From NCBI GenBank assembly GCA_958346935.1, contig CATVTM010000001.1, positions 1 through 64,000 on the forward strand: a stretch of DNA of 64,000 bases, read 5' to 3'. This stretch comes from an uncultured Collinsella sp. (GTDB lineage Bacteria > Actinomycetota > Coriobacteriia > Coriobacteriales > Coriobacteriaceae). The notes below the pieces were generated by a model, which did no database searches, was not told where the DNA came from, and saw nothing but the letters and a program-made list of their open reading frames with translations. Of the stretch, positions 7,760 through 16,005 are shown piece by piece. Every line of letters begins with the position of its first letter. Positions within the stretch are counted from its first letter, which is position 1. The position numbers and the translations under genes are program-made.

Positions 7760-10700
7760 TCACGCTTCGCCCCAGAATCTATGGGTGTTGCGCAGGAGCT
7801 GTGCAGTTTTATCCTCAGCTGCCTCAATATCAGCCTCATCGGCCTGCCAGGTCCAGTTGCCCGTGGCGACACCCGGCACGTTCATGCGCGCATCATCGCC
7901 CAAGCCAAGCACGTCCTGCAGCGGCATCATCACGAGAGGTGCATCGCTTGCCAGCGCGTCGCCCATCAGCTTGCCCGCAAACTCCTTACCGCTCGGCTCA
8001 TCGCCGCCCGCAAAGGAGTGCGTGCACCAACCGGCGAGCGTCGACGTGTCGTGCGTCGAGGTGTACAGGATCTTGCCGGGCGTGGGATGAATACCGTTGC
8101 GCACGTCGTAATCGCTAAACTCCAGCACGTCCATGCCGGGGAAGCCACAGGTCGAAGCCATGGCGCGAACGCCGGGCGTCAAATAACCCAGATCCTCGGC
8201 GATAAAGTTGAGCGGCCCCAACTCGTCGTAGGCGGTCTGGAACAGGTCCTTGCCCGGGCCCGCCAGCCAGCGGCCGTCGGCGCAGGCCTTACCCGCGGGA
8301 ATACTAAAGTAGCTGTGGAAGCCCAGGAAGTGGTCCAGGCGCACGCGATCGTAGAGCGAGAACGCACGACGCAGACGGTCCATCCACCAGCGGTAGCCGT
8401 TCTCCTTCATGTGGTCCCAGCGGAAGGTGGGGTTGCCCCACACCTGGCCCTCGGGCGCAAAATTGTCGGGCGGCGCACCGGAAATCTCAATCGCCTTGCC
8501 GGTATCGGACAGCCAGAAGTTCTCGGGCTCGCTCCACGCGTCGGCCGAATCGTCCGAGACGTACATCGGAATGTCGCCGATAACCTCGATGCCCTTCTTG
8601 TGCGCGTAATTCATAAGCTCGCACCATGCCAGGTCAAAGCGGTACTGCATGTACGCCTGCAGCTCGGCCTCGTCGTGGAAACGCTCGTCGTCGATCAGAT
8701 GCTCGTTGTAGCGCGCGACATCGGCCGGCCAATCGTGGCGTGACTCGCCCTCAAAATACTTTTTGACAGCCATGTAGACGCAGTACTTCTCGAGCCAGTC
8801 GGCATTGCGATGCTTAAACGCCGTGTAGAGCGGGTCGGCGTCCTCGCCACCGCGGGCCTTCCAGGTCTTAAAGTCGGCCGCCAGCTCCTCATGGCTCTCT
8901 GGCAGCAGGTCGATATTGCCCGCAAAGGCCGAAGGGCCAGCGTAAGGGGAGCGGAAGAAATCCGTCGGGTTGACGGGCAGGACCTGCCAGTAGCGCATGC
9001 CCATGGCGGCCAGATGGTCGATAAAGCGACGCGTGGGCGCGCCGATCGTGCCGGGCCTTCCATCGTCGGTCGGCACCGAGGTGATATGGCATACGACGCC
9101 TGCGCCGTAATCGAGCGGCTCCTGCAGGCGCTGCTCGGCGTGGTGATAGATGATCGACGAACCCAGCGGGTACAGGTCGAGCGTGACCGTGCCGTTGTGG
9201 ATCACGCACTCGTGGCCGCTAATGACGTCGCTTGCACATTCGCCGAGCGCCGGAATCGTCACGCGATGCGAATTGCGCAGGCTGCGGTTGATGATAACGG
9301 TCGCGGACTCGCCGTCCTTGCCCGTACGGTTGTAGGCCAGTACCTCGTCGTTGAGCGCGAAGGCCTTGATCTTGCCGTCGATCATAAACGGCAGCGCACG
9401 GCGCACGGCCGAGGCGTTCTTGACGATCGCGAGCGTGTCGAAGTCGTGCAGGTCTTCCTTGGTCGGCAGAGTGCGACGGTTGCCCGGGTCGGTAAGACCC
9501 TCCAGGCCGTACTCGTCGCCATAGTAGATCGAAGGCACGCCGGGGAAGGTCATCTGCATGAGCGTCGCGAGCCAAAAACGACTCTTGGCCAGGCCCATCG
9601 CACCTTCGTCCAAACGCCATTTGCTGCGCTCGCACTCGGGCAGCTGCGATTCGTCGGGGCCGCCGCCAAGAACCGAAATAATGCGCGGACGGTCGTGGCT
9701 CGACAGCAGATTGAGCGCGCAGGACAATGCTTCGCTCGGGTAGTTCTCGCTCAGGGTCTCGATATCCTCGGCTGCCTGGTAGGCATTCTTGTAGCCCATC
9801 AAAAAGCCGATGACCATGTCGCGGAAGGGATAGTCCATGGCAGAATCGAGCTCGGAGCCCTGTAGGTAGCGGCGCAGATGACCGTAGCTGACCTTGTTGG
9901 AGGCGTCCTCCCAGACCTCGCCGAGCAGCAGCGCGTCGGGCTTTTCGGCAAGTACTGCCTTCTTGATCTCGGCTAGGAAGTCGTCAGAAAGCTCGTCAGC
10001 GACATCCAGGCGCCAACCATGGGCACCGGCGCGCAGCCATTTGCGAATCACGCCATCCTTGCCCAAGAGCCTCTCGCGCACCAGCTCGGAATTCTCGTTG
10101 ATGGCGGGCATATTGCCCACGCCCCACCAGCAGTCGTACGAGCCGTCCTCATGGAAGGTAAACGCATCGCGCCACGGTGAATCCTCACTCTGCCAAGCGC
10201 CCACGCCGGGGTAGTTGCCATAGCGGTTGAAGTAGATCGAGTCGTCGCCCGTGTGGTTGAAGACGCCGTCCAGAATAATGGAAATGCCCAGCTTCTCGGC
10301 CGCCTGGCACAGCTCGGTAAAGTCCTGCTCGGTGCCCAGAATCGGGTCGATCTTGGTGTAGTCGGCCGTATCGTAGCGATGGTTGCTCGCGGCCTCAAAG
10401 ATGGGGTTGAGGTAGATGGCCGTAAAGCCCAGCTCGGCGATGCGAGGCAGGTCTTCTTGGATGCCCTTGAGCGAGCCGCCATAGAAGTCCCAGGTCTTAA
10501 TGGAGCCGTCCTCGGCGCGCTCGTAGACGGGCGGCTCGTTCCAATCCTCGACCATGCGACGCTGAATGCCCTTACGCGGCTTTTCGAGCTCTGTCATTGT
10601 GCGCTCACGCCAATGCTCGTCACGTGCATAGCGGTCGGGGAAGATCTGGTAGACCATGCCGCGCTCGTACCAGGTGGGACGGTTCTCGCGGTGCTTGTAG

Positions 10701-11056
10701 ACGGTAATCTGGAAGGACGGCACCTCGGCGTAGTCGTAGGTTACGCCCTCGCCGCCGGTGCGACCCTGCGGTGCGCCCAAGCGGACCTCGGGCTGGCCCT
10801 CGATATTACATATAAAGCTGTACCAGACAAGACAGGGCTCGGCGCATTCCAGTTCGACGGTAAAGATGCCATCGCCCTCGTGCGTCATGGGATACAGAGA
10901 TTCCCCGATCTCGTCGACCCAGGTGCGCAGCTTAAGCGTTGCCTGGTTGGGATCGGCGTCCTCCAAAATCACGGAGAGCGTAACGGAAGTTCCAGTGGTC
11001 ACAGCACCAAATGGAGTGCGAAACTGCGGCAGGCGGCTGTTGTGAATCAATCTCAT
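7760..11056 (-). CDS. Fused GH13 alpha-amylase-type hydrolase and GH77 4-alpha-glucanotransferase
   Basis: A 1098-residue bifunctional enzyme. Residues 1-125 resemble an N-terminal beta-sandwich starch-binding module of neopullulanase-type enzymes. Residues about 130-640 are a GH13 domain with D351 in GWRLDVADE, E380 in LLGEVWED and D455 in SSHDRP. Residues about 650-1098 are a MalQ-type GH77 domain with D908 in VRLDHF, E954 in IAEDLG and D1003 in STHDTS. All expected catalytic residues are present, so both halves are probably active: the first cleaves maltodextrin or cyclodextrin-like substrates, the second disproportionates maltooligosaccharides. There is no signal peptide, so it should act on cytoplasmic glucans. 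No strong ribosome-binding site is visible before the ATG. It lies beside the glycogen genes and shares a candidate operator with them. Confidence 0.9.
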   Translation of the reverse strand: MRLIHNSRLPQFRTPFGAVTTGTSVTLSVILEDADPNQATLKLRTWVDEIGESLYPMTHEGDGIFTVELECAEPCLVWYSFICNIEGQPEVRLGAPQGRTGGEGVTYDYAEVPSFQITVYKHRENRPTWYERGMVYQIFPDRYARDEHWRERTMTELEKPRKGIQRRMVEDWNEPPVYERAEDGSIKTWDFYGGSLKGIQEDLPRIAELGFTAIYLNPIFEAASNHRYDTADYTKIDPILGTEQDFTELCQAAEKLGISIILDGVFNHTGDDSIYFNRYGNYPGVGAWQSEDSPWRDAFTFHEDGSYDCWWGVGNMPAINENSELVRERLLGKDGVIRKWLRAGAHGWRLDVADELSDDFLAEIKKAVLAEKPDALLLGEVWEDASNKVSYGHLRRYLQGSELDSAMDYPFRDMVIGFLMGYKNAYQAAEDIETLSENYPSEALSCALNLLSSHDRPRIISVLGGGPDESQLPECERSKWRLDEGAMGLAKSRFWLATLMQMTFPGVPSIYYGDEYGLEGLTDPGNRRTLPTKEDLHDFDTLAIVKNASAVRRALPFMIDGKIKAFALNDEVLAYNRTGKDGESATVIINRSLRNSHRVTIPALGECASDVISGHECVIHNGTVTLDLYPLGSSIIYHHAEQRLQEPLDYGAGVVCHITSVPTDDGRPGTIGAPTRRFIDHLAAMGMRYWQVLPVNPTDFFRSPYAGPSAFAGNIDLLPESHEELAADFKTWKARGGEDADPLYTAFKHRNADWLEKYCVYMAVKKYFEGESRHDWPADVARYNEHLIDDERFHDEAELQAYMQYRFDLAWCELMNYAHKKGIEVIGDIPMYVSDDSADAWSEPENFWLSDTGKAIEISGAPPDNFAPEGQVWGNPTFRWDHMKENGYRWWMDRLRRAFSLYDRVRLDHFLGFHSYFSIPAGKACADGRWLAGPGKDLFQTAYDELGPLNFIAEDLGYLTPGVRAMASTCGFPGMDVLEFSDYDVRNGIHPTPGKILYTSTHDTSTLAGWCTHSFAGGDEPSGKEFAGKLMGDALASDAPLVMMPLQDVLGLGDDARMNVPGVATGNWTWQADEADIEAAEDKTAQLLRNTHRFWGEA

Positions 11057-11178
11057 AGTACGGTCCAGTTCTATACAATCATGACAAACGGGTCATGGGT
11101 TTAACGCACAGTTTTTAAGTATATCGTTGTACTTTAGTTGTCTAAACCACAGCCGTTCACTATCGGCGAACGGTTGTC

Positions 11179-11206
11179 CTAGAAAATCGTTTTACCAAAT
11201 TTCTAG
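11179..11206 (-). promoter_or_regulatory. Candidate LacI-type operator upstream of the GH13-GH77 gene
   Basis: On the minus strand TTTGGTAAAACG (11188-11199) is followed by ATTTT, giving a LacI-like AAACG core. It is enclosed by the inverted pair CTAGAAA/TTTCTAG (11179-11185 and 11200-11206). The same 12-mer occurs at 21054-21065 at the other end of the glycogen locus. It lies about 125-150 bases upstream of the fusion-gene start. Binding by a LacI-family regulator is an inference. Confidence 0.5.
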
Positions 11207-11207
11207 A

Positions 11208-11240
11208 AGAAGGGGGTGTCGCGGTTAACGACACCCCCTT
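11208..11240 (-). terminator. Terminator after glgA
   Basis: Twelve-base-pair stem at 11210-11221 and 11229-11240 with a 7-base loop, followed on the minus strand by TTCTTC. It lies 33 bases after the glgA stop and ends the glycogen transcript. Confidence 0.75.
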
Positions 11241-11273
11241 GTCTATTGAGGATTGAGTTTTGGATCGTCCGAA

Positions 11274-13529
11274 TTAGCGGCGCTTGCGGGTGGCCGTTGC
11301 TTTGCGGACGGAGGTCTTCTTGGACGGTGCCTTGTCCTCGGCCGGAGCGGCAGGGGAGACCGGGGTCTCCTTGGCGGGCTCGTGCTTTGCCTCTGGCTTG
11401 GGCTCTGCCTTGGGAGCTGCGGCCTTGGTCGTGGTCGTGGTCTTCTTGGCCGTCGTCGTGGTGCGCTTGCGCGTGGTGGTCTTGGCGGCGGGCTTAGCCT
11501 CGACGGTTGCCTCTGCCTTGGGCTCGGCGGGCGTCTCCTCAACCTTGGCGGCCGGCTTTGCGGCAGCCTTGGGCGCAGCCTTCGTTGCGGCGGTCTTGGT
11601 GGCCGTCGTCTTCGTAGCCGTAGTCTTCTTGGCGGCCGTGGTCTTGGTCGCGGTTGTCTTTTTGGCTGCGGGCTTAGCCGGAGCCTTGACGGCCGACTTA
11701 ACCTCGGTGGCAGGAGCCTCAGCCGTGGCCTCGGCCTTTACCTCAGGAGCTACCTCGGCCTCGGCAGCCTTCTTGGTAGCGGCAGTGGTGCGCTTGCGCG
11801 TCGTCGTTGCCTTAGTAGCCGTCGTTTTGGCTGCGGCAGTCTTGGTAGCTGCAGCCTTGGTCGTCGTAGCCTTCTTGGCCCTCGTCTTGCGGGCCGTCGT
11901 CTTCTTGGCGGCAGGCTTCGCGGCGGGCTTAACTTCGGCCTCGGCCGCCGGCTTCTCCTCGGCCTTGGGCTCCTCAACAGCAGCGCGCTCCTTAACGGTC
12001 GCCGCAGGCTCGGCCTCAACTGCCTCAGACTCCTCAGTCTCAGCCACAGCCGCCGGCCTCTCAATCTCCGGGTGCATAAAGAAATACAGGTCCAGATACT
12101 TGTCGGCCGAGCGCGTCCAGCTAAAGTCCTGGCTCATGGCCTGCGTGACCAGCTGGTTCCAAGCGTCGCGGTTATCCCAGAACAGGCGCGCCGCGCGGAA
12201 CACGGCGTCGCCCATCTCGTCGCCGTTAAAGTTGCTAAACGAGAAGCCCGTGCCCTCGCCGGTAAACTCGTTATACGGGATCACAGTGTCCTTCAGACCA
12301 CCGGTCTCGCGAACAATCGGCAGGGTGCCGTAGCGCATGGCGATGATCTGCGACAGGCCGCAGGGCTCAAACTTCGACGGCATCAGGAACATGTCGGCGG
12401 CGGCATACATGCGCTGCGACAGCGCCGGATCGAATTCGATGCGCGCGGCCATGGTGCCGGGGTACTTGTCCTGGAAGTAGCGCAAGCCGTCCTCGTAGTC
12501 GCGGTCGCCGGTGCCCAGCACGGCCACCTGCACGCCGCCGGACAGGATGCGGTCGAGCGCGTACATGACCAGGTCCATGCCCTTCTGGCGCGTCAGGCGC
12601 GTGACCATCACCATGAGCGGGCGGTCGTCGCGAACCTCGAGCCCCAGCTCCTCCTGCAGCTTTGCCTTACACACGGCCTTGCCGGAACGGTCGTCAACCG
12701 TGTAGTTGGCGGCAATGCGCTTGTCGGTCGCCGGGTCAAAGCCCGCAACGTCAATGCCGTTGAGGATGCCCTGCAGCGCGTAGGAGCGCTCGCGCAGCAC
12801 ACCGTCCAGGCCCTCGCCAAACTCGGGCGTCTGGATCTCGTTGGCATAGGTGGGGCTCACCGTGGTAATGGCATCGGCATAGTGCAGCGCGCCCAGCATG
12901 TAGTTGATGCTGCAAGCGTCGCAGCGCAACTGCGTGGCGGCTGCGGGAATATGTGCCACACCCAGGATGTCCTCCATCACGGTGTCGCTAAACTGGCCCT
13001 GGAACGCCACGTTGTGGATCGAGAACACGGTCTTGACGCGGTCGTACAGCGGCAGGCCCTGGTAGAACTCGCGCAAGAACACGGGCGCCAATGCCGTCTG
13101 CCAGTCGTTGCAGTGCAGGATGTCGCACTCAAAACCGGCCGGCAGGTGCTGCAGGCTCTCGGTGATGGCCTTGGAGAAGAACGCAAAACGCTCGCCGTCG
13201 TCAAAGAAGCCGTACGGATAGTCGCGTGCAAAGTAGCGCTCGTTGTCGATGAACATATAGGTGACGCCGTCGTGCTCAAGCTTCTCGAGCCCGCAGTACT
13301 CGTTGCGCCAGCCCAGGCTTACGTAAAAGTCGGCAAAGTGCTCCATCTGCGCCTTGTACTCGTCCTTGATGGTGGCGTACTTGGGCACCATCACGATAAC
13401 CTCGGCGCCGGCGCGCACGAGTGCCGCAGGCAGCGAGCCCGCCACGTCACCCAGGCCACCGGTCTTAACAAACGGTGCGCACTCGGCCGAGGCAAACACG
13501 ATCTGCATCTTTTTGCTTGAATCTGCCAT
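11274..13529 (-). CDS. glgA: Glycogen synthase with long Lys/Ala/Thr-rich C-terminal tail
   Basis: Elongates alpha-1,4-glucan from ADP-glucose. Residues 1-488 form a complete GT5 synthase: KTGGLGDVAGSLP (ADP-glucose loop) near residue 22, the SIHNVAFQG region near 171, and the C-terminal lobe with PSKFEPCGLSQ and ETGGLKDTV. A low-complexity extension of about 260 residues follows, made almost only of Lys, Ala, Thr, Pro, Glu and Val with many AKKTT-, ATKT- and RKRT-type units, ending RKATATRKRR. It resembles histone H1 tails and is far beyond the usual length of about 480. Two in-frame ATGs exist (13541, 13529); the GGGAG site overlaps the first and is correctly spaced for the second, so 13529 is used. 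Last gene of the glg run. Confidence 0.94.
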   Translation of the reverse strand: MADSSKKMQIVFASAECAPFVKTGGLGDVAGSLPAALVRAGAEVIVMVPKYATIKDEYKAQMEHFADFYVSLGWRNEYCGLEKLEHDGVTYMFIDNERYFARDYPYGFFDDGERFAFFSKAITESLQHLPAGFECDILHCNDWQTALAPVFLREFYQGLPLYDRVKTVFSIHNVAFQGQFSDTVMEDILGVAHIPAAATQLRCDACSINYMLGALHYADAITTVSPTYANEIQTPEFGEGLDGVLRERSYALQGILNGIDVAGFDPATDKRIAANYTVDDRSGKAVCKAKLQEELGLEVRDDRPLMVMVTRLTRQKGMDLVMYALDRILSGGVQVAVLGTGDRDYEDGLRYFQDKYPGTMAARIEFDPALSQRMYAAADMFLMPSKFEPCGLSQIIAMRYGTLPIVRETGGLKDTVIPYNEFTGEGTGFSFSNFNGDEMGDAVFRAARLFWDNRDAWNQLVTQAMSQDFSWTRSADKYLDLYFFMHPEIERPAAVAETEESEAVEAEPAATVKERAAVEEPKAEEKPAAEAEVKPAAKPAAKKTTARKTRAKKATTTKAAATKTAAAKTTATKATTTRKRTTAATKKAAEAEVAPEVKAEATAEAPATEVKSAVKAPAKPAAKKTTATKTTAAKKTTATKTTATKTAATKAAPKAAAKPAAKVEETPAEPKAEATVEAKPAAKTTTRKRTTTTAKKTTTTTKAAAPKAEPKPEAKHEPAKETPVSPAAPAEDKAPSKKTSVRKATATRKRR

Positions 13530-13553
13530 ATTGTCTCCCATGTTGCAATCCGA

Positions 13554-13587
13554 GAATAGCCGCCTGGCGCTAACCGGGCGGCTATTC
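13554..13587 (-). other. Hairpin between glgD and glgA
   Basis: Eleven-base-pair stem at 13554-13564 and 13577-13587, 12-base loop, within the 90-base gap between glgD and glgA. There is no T-tract downstream on the minus strand, so it could be an RNA-processing or partial-attenuation structure rather than a full terminator. Confidence 0.5.
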
Positions 13588-13619
13588 TACATGTTACGAG
13601 CGATGTTGCGGTGCCAACG

Positions 13620-14747
13620 TTAACGCACGATGGTGGTGTCGGAAGTTAACGGAGCCTTGCCCAGCACCAGGATGTTCTCGGGCGTGCCGCGAAGCTCGGT
13701 GTTGGTGGGAACCACGTTGTTCTTGTCCAGAATGGCATTCTCGACGCGGGCGCCGCTCTTGATGATGCAGCTCTGGTTAATGATCGAGTTGGTCACCGAT
13801 GCGCCTTCCTCAACCACAACGCCGCGCGACAGGATCGAGTTGCGCACGGTGCCCTTGATGATGCAGCCGGCCGAGATGATCGAGTTGCAGGCGTGGCTGC
13901 CGGTCGCATAGCGCGAAGGCGGCACGTCGTGAGCCTTGGTCAGGATCGGGCGCTCGGGATCGAAGAGCTGGTCGGCCACGGTCTGGTCGAGCAGGTCCAT
14001 GCTGCGGCGATACAGCGACTTTTCGCTAAACACGCCCACGACCTCGCCCTTGTACTCGTAGCTGCACACGTCGATGTTGCCAAAGTCGCCCTGGAGCGCC
14101 TCGAGCAGGTCCAGATAGTCGGCGGCCTGGTAGTGGTCGATAATCTCGAGCAGCGTCTCGCGGTTGACGATGCAGCAGTCCATAGACGCGTTGTCGCCGT
14201 ACACGACGCCGGCGCTCACGCCCGTTAGGCGGCCGTTCTCGTTAATCTCGAGCTTGGTCTCGTCATCGACGTTGCGCGTGGCCTTGCAGTACACCACGGT
14301 CATCTGGGCACCGGAGTTCTCGTGCGCCTCGATGATGGTATTGAGGTCCATGTTAAAGATGATGTTGGTGCCCATCATCACGACATAGGGTTTGTCCGAG
14401 CGCTGGAACAGCGTCTTGTTGGAGATGATGTCGCGCAGCAGGAAGCGCATGCCGCCCTTGGTGGTGCCATACGCGTTGCCGGGCACCATGAACAGGCCGC
14501 CCTTCTTGCGGTCCAGACCCCAGTCCTTGCCCGAACCAACGTGGTCGATCAGCGAGCGGTAGTTGCCCGGCATGACGACGCCGACGGTCTTAATGCCTGC
14601 ATTCATCATGTTGGACAGCGGAAAGTCGATCAGGCGGTAGCGGCCCAAAAACGGAACGGACGCGATGGGGCGGTCCTTGAGCAGCACGCTGCCGTAAGTC
14701 GAAGAGTAGTTAGCGGTGATATAACCGATAGCCTTGCGATTGATCAT
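13620..14747 (-). CDS. glgD: GlgD, glucose-1-phosphate adenylyltransferase regulatory-type subunit
   Basis: A 375-residue nucleotidyltransferase homologue of GlgC, with a degenerate N-terminal loop (MINRKAIGYITANYSSTYGS replaces the GGxGxRL pyrophosphorylase loop of GlgC) and a left-handed beta-helix C-terminus with the usual hexapeptide-like pattern. In Firmicutes GlgD acts with GlgC to form the active ADP-glucose pyrophosphorylase. The ORF is open to 14786, but ATG 14747 has an AAGGGGGAA site and starts 4 bases after the glgC stop, so the two are translationally coupled. Conservation of the RLIDFPLSNMMNAGI segment supports the family assignment. Confidence 0.93.
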   Translation of the reverse strand: MINRKAIGYITANYSSTYGSVLLKDRPIASVPFLGRYRLIDFPLSNMMNAGIKTVGVVMPGNYRSLIDHVGSGKDWGLDRKKGGLFMVPGNAYGTTKGGMRFLLRDIISNKTLFQRSDKPYVVMMGTNIIFNMDLNTIIEAHENSGAQMTVVYCKATRNVDDETKLEINENGRLTGVSAGVVYGDNASMDCCIVNRETLLEIIDHYQAADYLDLLEALQGDFGNIDVCSYEYKGEVVGVFSEKSLYRRSMDLLDQTVADQLFDPERPILTKAHDVPPSRYATGSHACNSIISAGCIIKGTVRNSILSRGVVVEEGASVTNSIINQSCIIKSGARVENAILDKNNVVPTNTELRGTPENILVLGKAPLTSDTTIVR

Positions 14748-14751
14748 CGGA

Positions 14752-15900
14752 TCATTCCCCCTTCCCGATAACGACGTCATTTCCAACGACGGCCGTATCC
14801 TTGGTGGTATCGACAGAGCCGAGCTTCACGCCCTCTTCGACCGTGGAGTTCTCGCCCAAAATAGCGCGGCAGATGTGCGCGCCGCTCTTAACGTGCGCAC
14901 CCGGCAGCAGCACGGAGTCCTCGACCACGGCGCGCTCCTCGATGATGACATCGGTCGAAAGGATCGAGTGGCGAGCGGTGCCGTAGATCTTGCAACCGTT
15001 GGAGACCAGGCAGTCGTCCAGGCGGCCGTCCGGACCAATGTAGTGCGGCGGACGCGTGGTGATGTTGGACATGATGGGGAAGTGCTTGTCAAACAGATCG
15101 AACTCGGGGTTGTTGCCCAGCAGGTCCATCGAGGTCTCGTGGAAGCTGGCGATGGTGCCAACATCCTTCCAAAAGCCGTGGAACTCGTAGCTGTACAGAC
15201 GCTTGTTTTCGCCGAGCAGCTTGGGGATGATGTCCTTGCCAAAGTCGTGGCTCGAGCGCTGGTCCAGAGCGTCCTCCTCAAGTGCCTCGATCAGCACGTC
15301 GGCCGAGAAGATGTAGATGCCCATGGACGCGAGGTTCGAATCGGGCTTGTCGGGCTTCTCGGTGAACTTGGTGATGCGGCCGTCCTCGGGGTCGGTCGTC
15401 AGGATGCCAAAGCGGCTGGCCTCTTCCCACGGCACGGGCATAACGCTCACCGTGAGGTCGGCGTTGTTCTCAATGTGCGTCTTGAGCATCTTGCGGTAGT
15501 CCATGCGATACAGGTGATCGCCCGAAAGAATCAGGACGTACTTGGGGTCGTTGGCCTTGATGTAGTCGAGGTTCTGCGTGATGGCGTCTGCCGTACCCGC
15601 ATACCAGGCGCCGCCGGTCTGCGTCTCGTACGGCGGCAGGATCGACACGCCGCCGTCGCGGCTGTCCAGATCCCAGGCCTCGCCGGAGCCCACATAGGCA
15701 TGCAGCAGGTAGGGGCGATACTGCGTCAGAACGCCCACCGTGTCGATGCCCGAGTTGGAGCAGTTAGACAGCGAAAAGTCGATAATGCGGAACTTGCCAC
15801 CAAAGCTAACCGCCGGCTTGGCGATCTTTTGGGTGAGTGCCCCCAATCGGCTGCCCTGTCCTCCTGCGAGGAGCATCGCGATGCATTCTTTCTTACTCAT
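14752..15900 (-). CDS. glgC: Glucose-1-phosphate adenylyltransferase
   Basis: Makes ADP-glucose from ATP and glucose 1-phosphate, the committed step of glycogen synthesis. The 382-residue protein has the catalytic loop [14 protein letters not shown] near residues 10-23, the [11 protein letters not shown] segment, and WYAGTADAI near residue 98. The C-terminal beta-helix is complete. Start ATG 15900 has an AGGAG site. It lies between glgP and glgD on the same strand. Confidence 0.96.
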   Translation of the reverse strand: MSKKECIAMLLAGGQGSRLGALTQKIAKPAVSFGGKFRIIDFSLSNCSNSGIDTVGVLTQYRPYLLHAYVGSGEAWDLDSRDGGVSILPPYETQTGGAWYAGTADAITQNLDYIKANDPKYVLILSGDHLYRMDYRKMLKTHIENNADLTVSVMPVPWEEASRFGILTTDPEDGRITKFTEKPDKPDSNLASMGIYIFSADVLIEALEEDALDQRSSHDFGKDIIPKLLGENKRLYSYEFHGFWKDVGTIASFHETSMDLLGNNPEFDLFDKHFPIMSNITTRPPHYIGPDGRLDDCLVSNGCKIYGTARHSILSTDVIIEERAVVEDSVLLPGAHVKSGAHICRAILGENSTVEEGVKLGSVDTTKDTAVVGNDVVIGKGE

Positions 15901-16005
15901 CGATTTCTCCTTCTGTCATCGATGTTTCTAACCCATTAGCGGCGGGCACGGCACCTGGTCGCGCCCGCCGAATAATGCCGTGCGGCAAAGGGAGCTCGCG
16001 CGCCT

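Noticed and set aside
11280..12060. Repetitive DNA resembling a CRISPR or satellite array
   Set aside because: The repeats are short, irregular and in frame with Lys/Ala/Thr codons of the GlgA tail. No constant repeat plus variable spacer pattern and no cas genes are present.
11253..13520. 755-codon open frame opposite glgA
   Set aside because: A shadow frame caused by the GC-rich codon bias of glgA. It is low-complexity Gly/Leu/Arg sequence with no family motif, whereas the minus-strand frame is a complete glycogen synthase.
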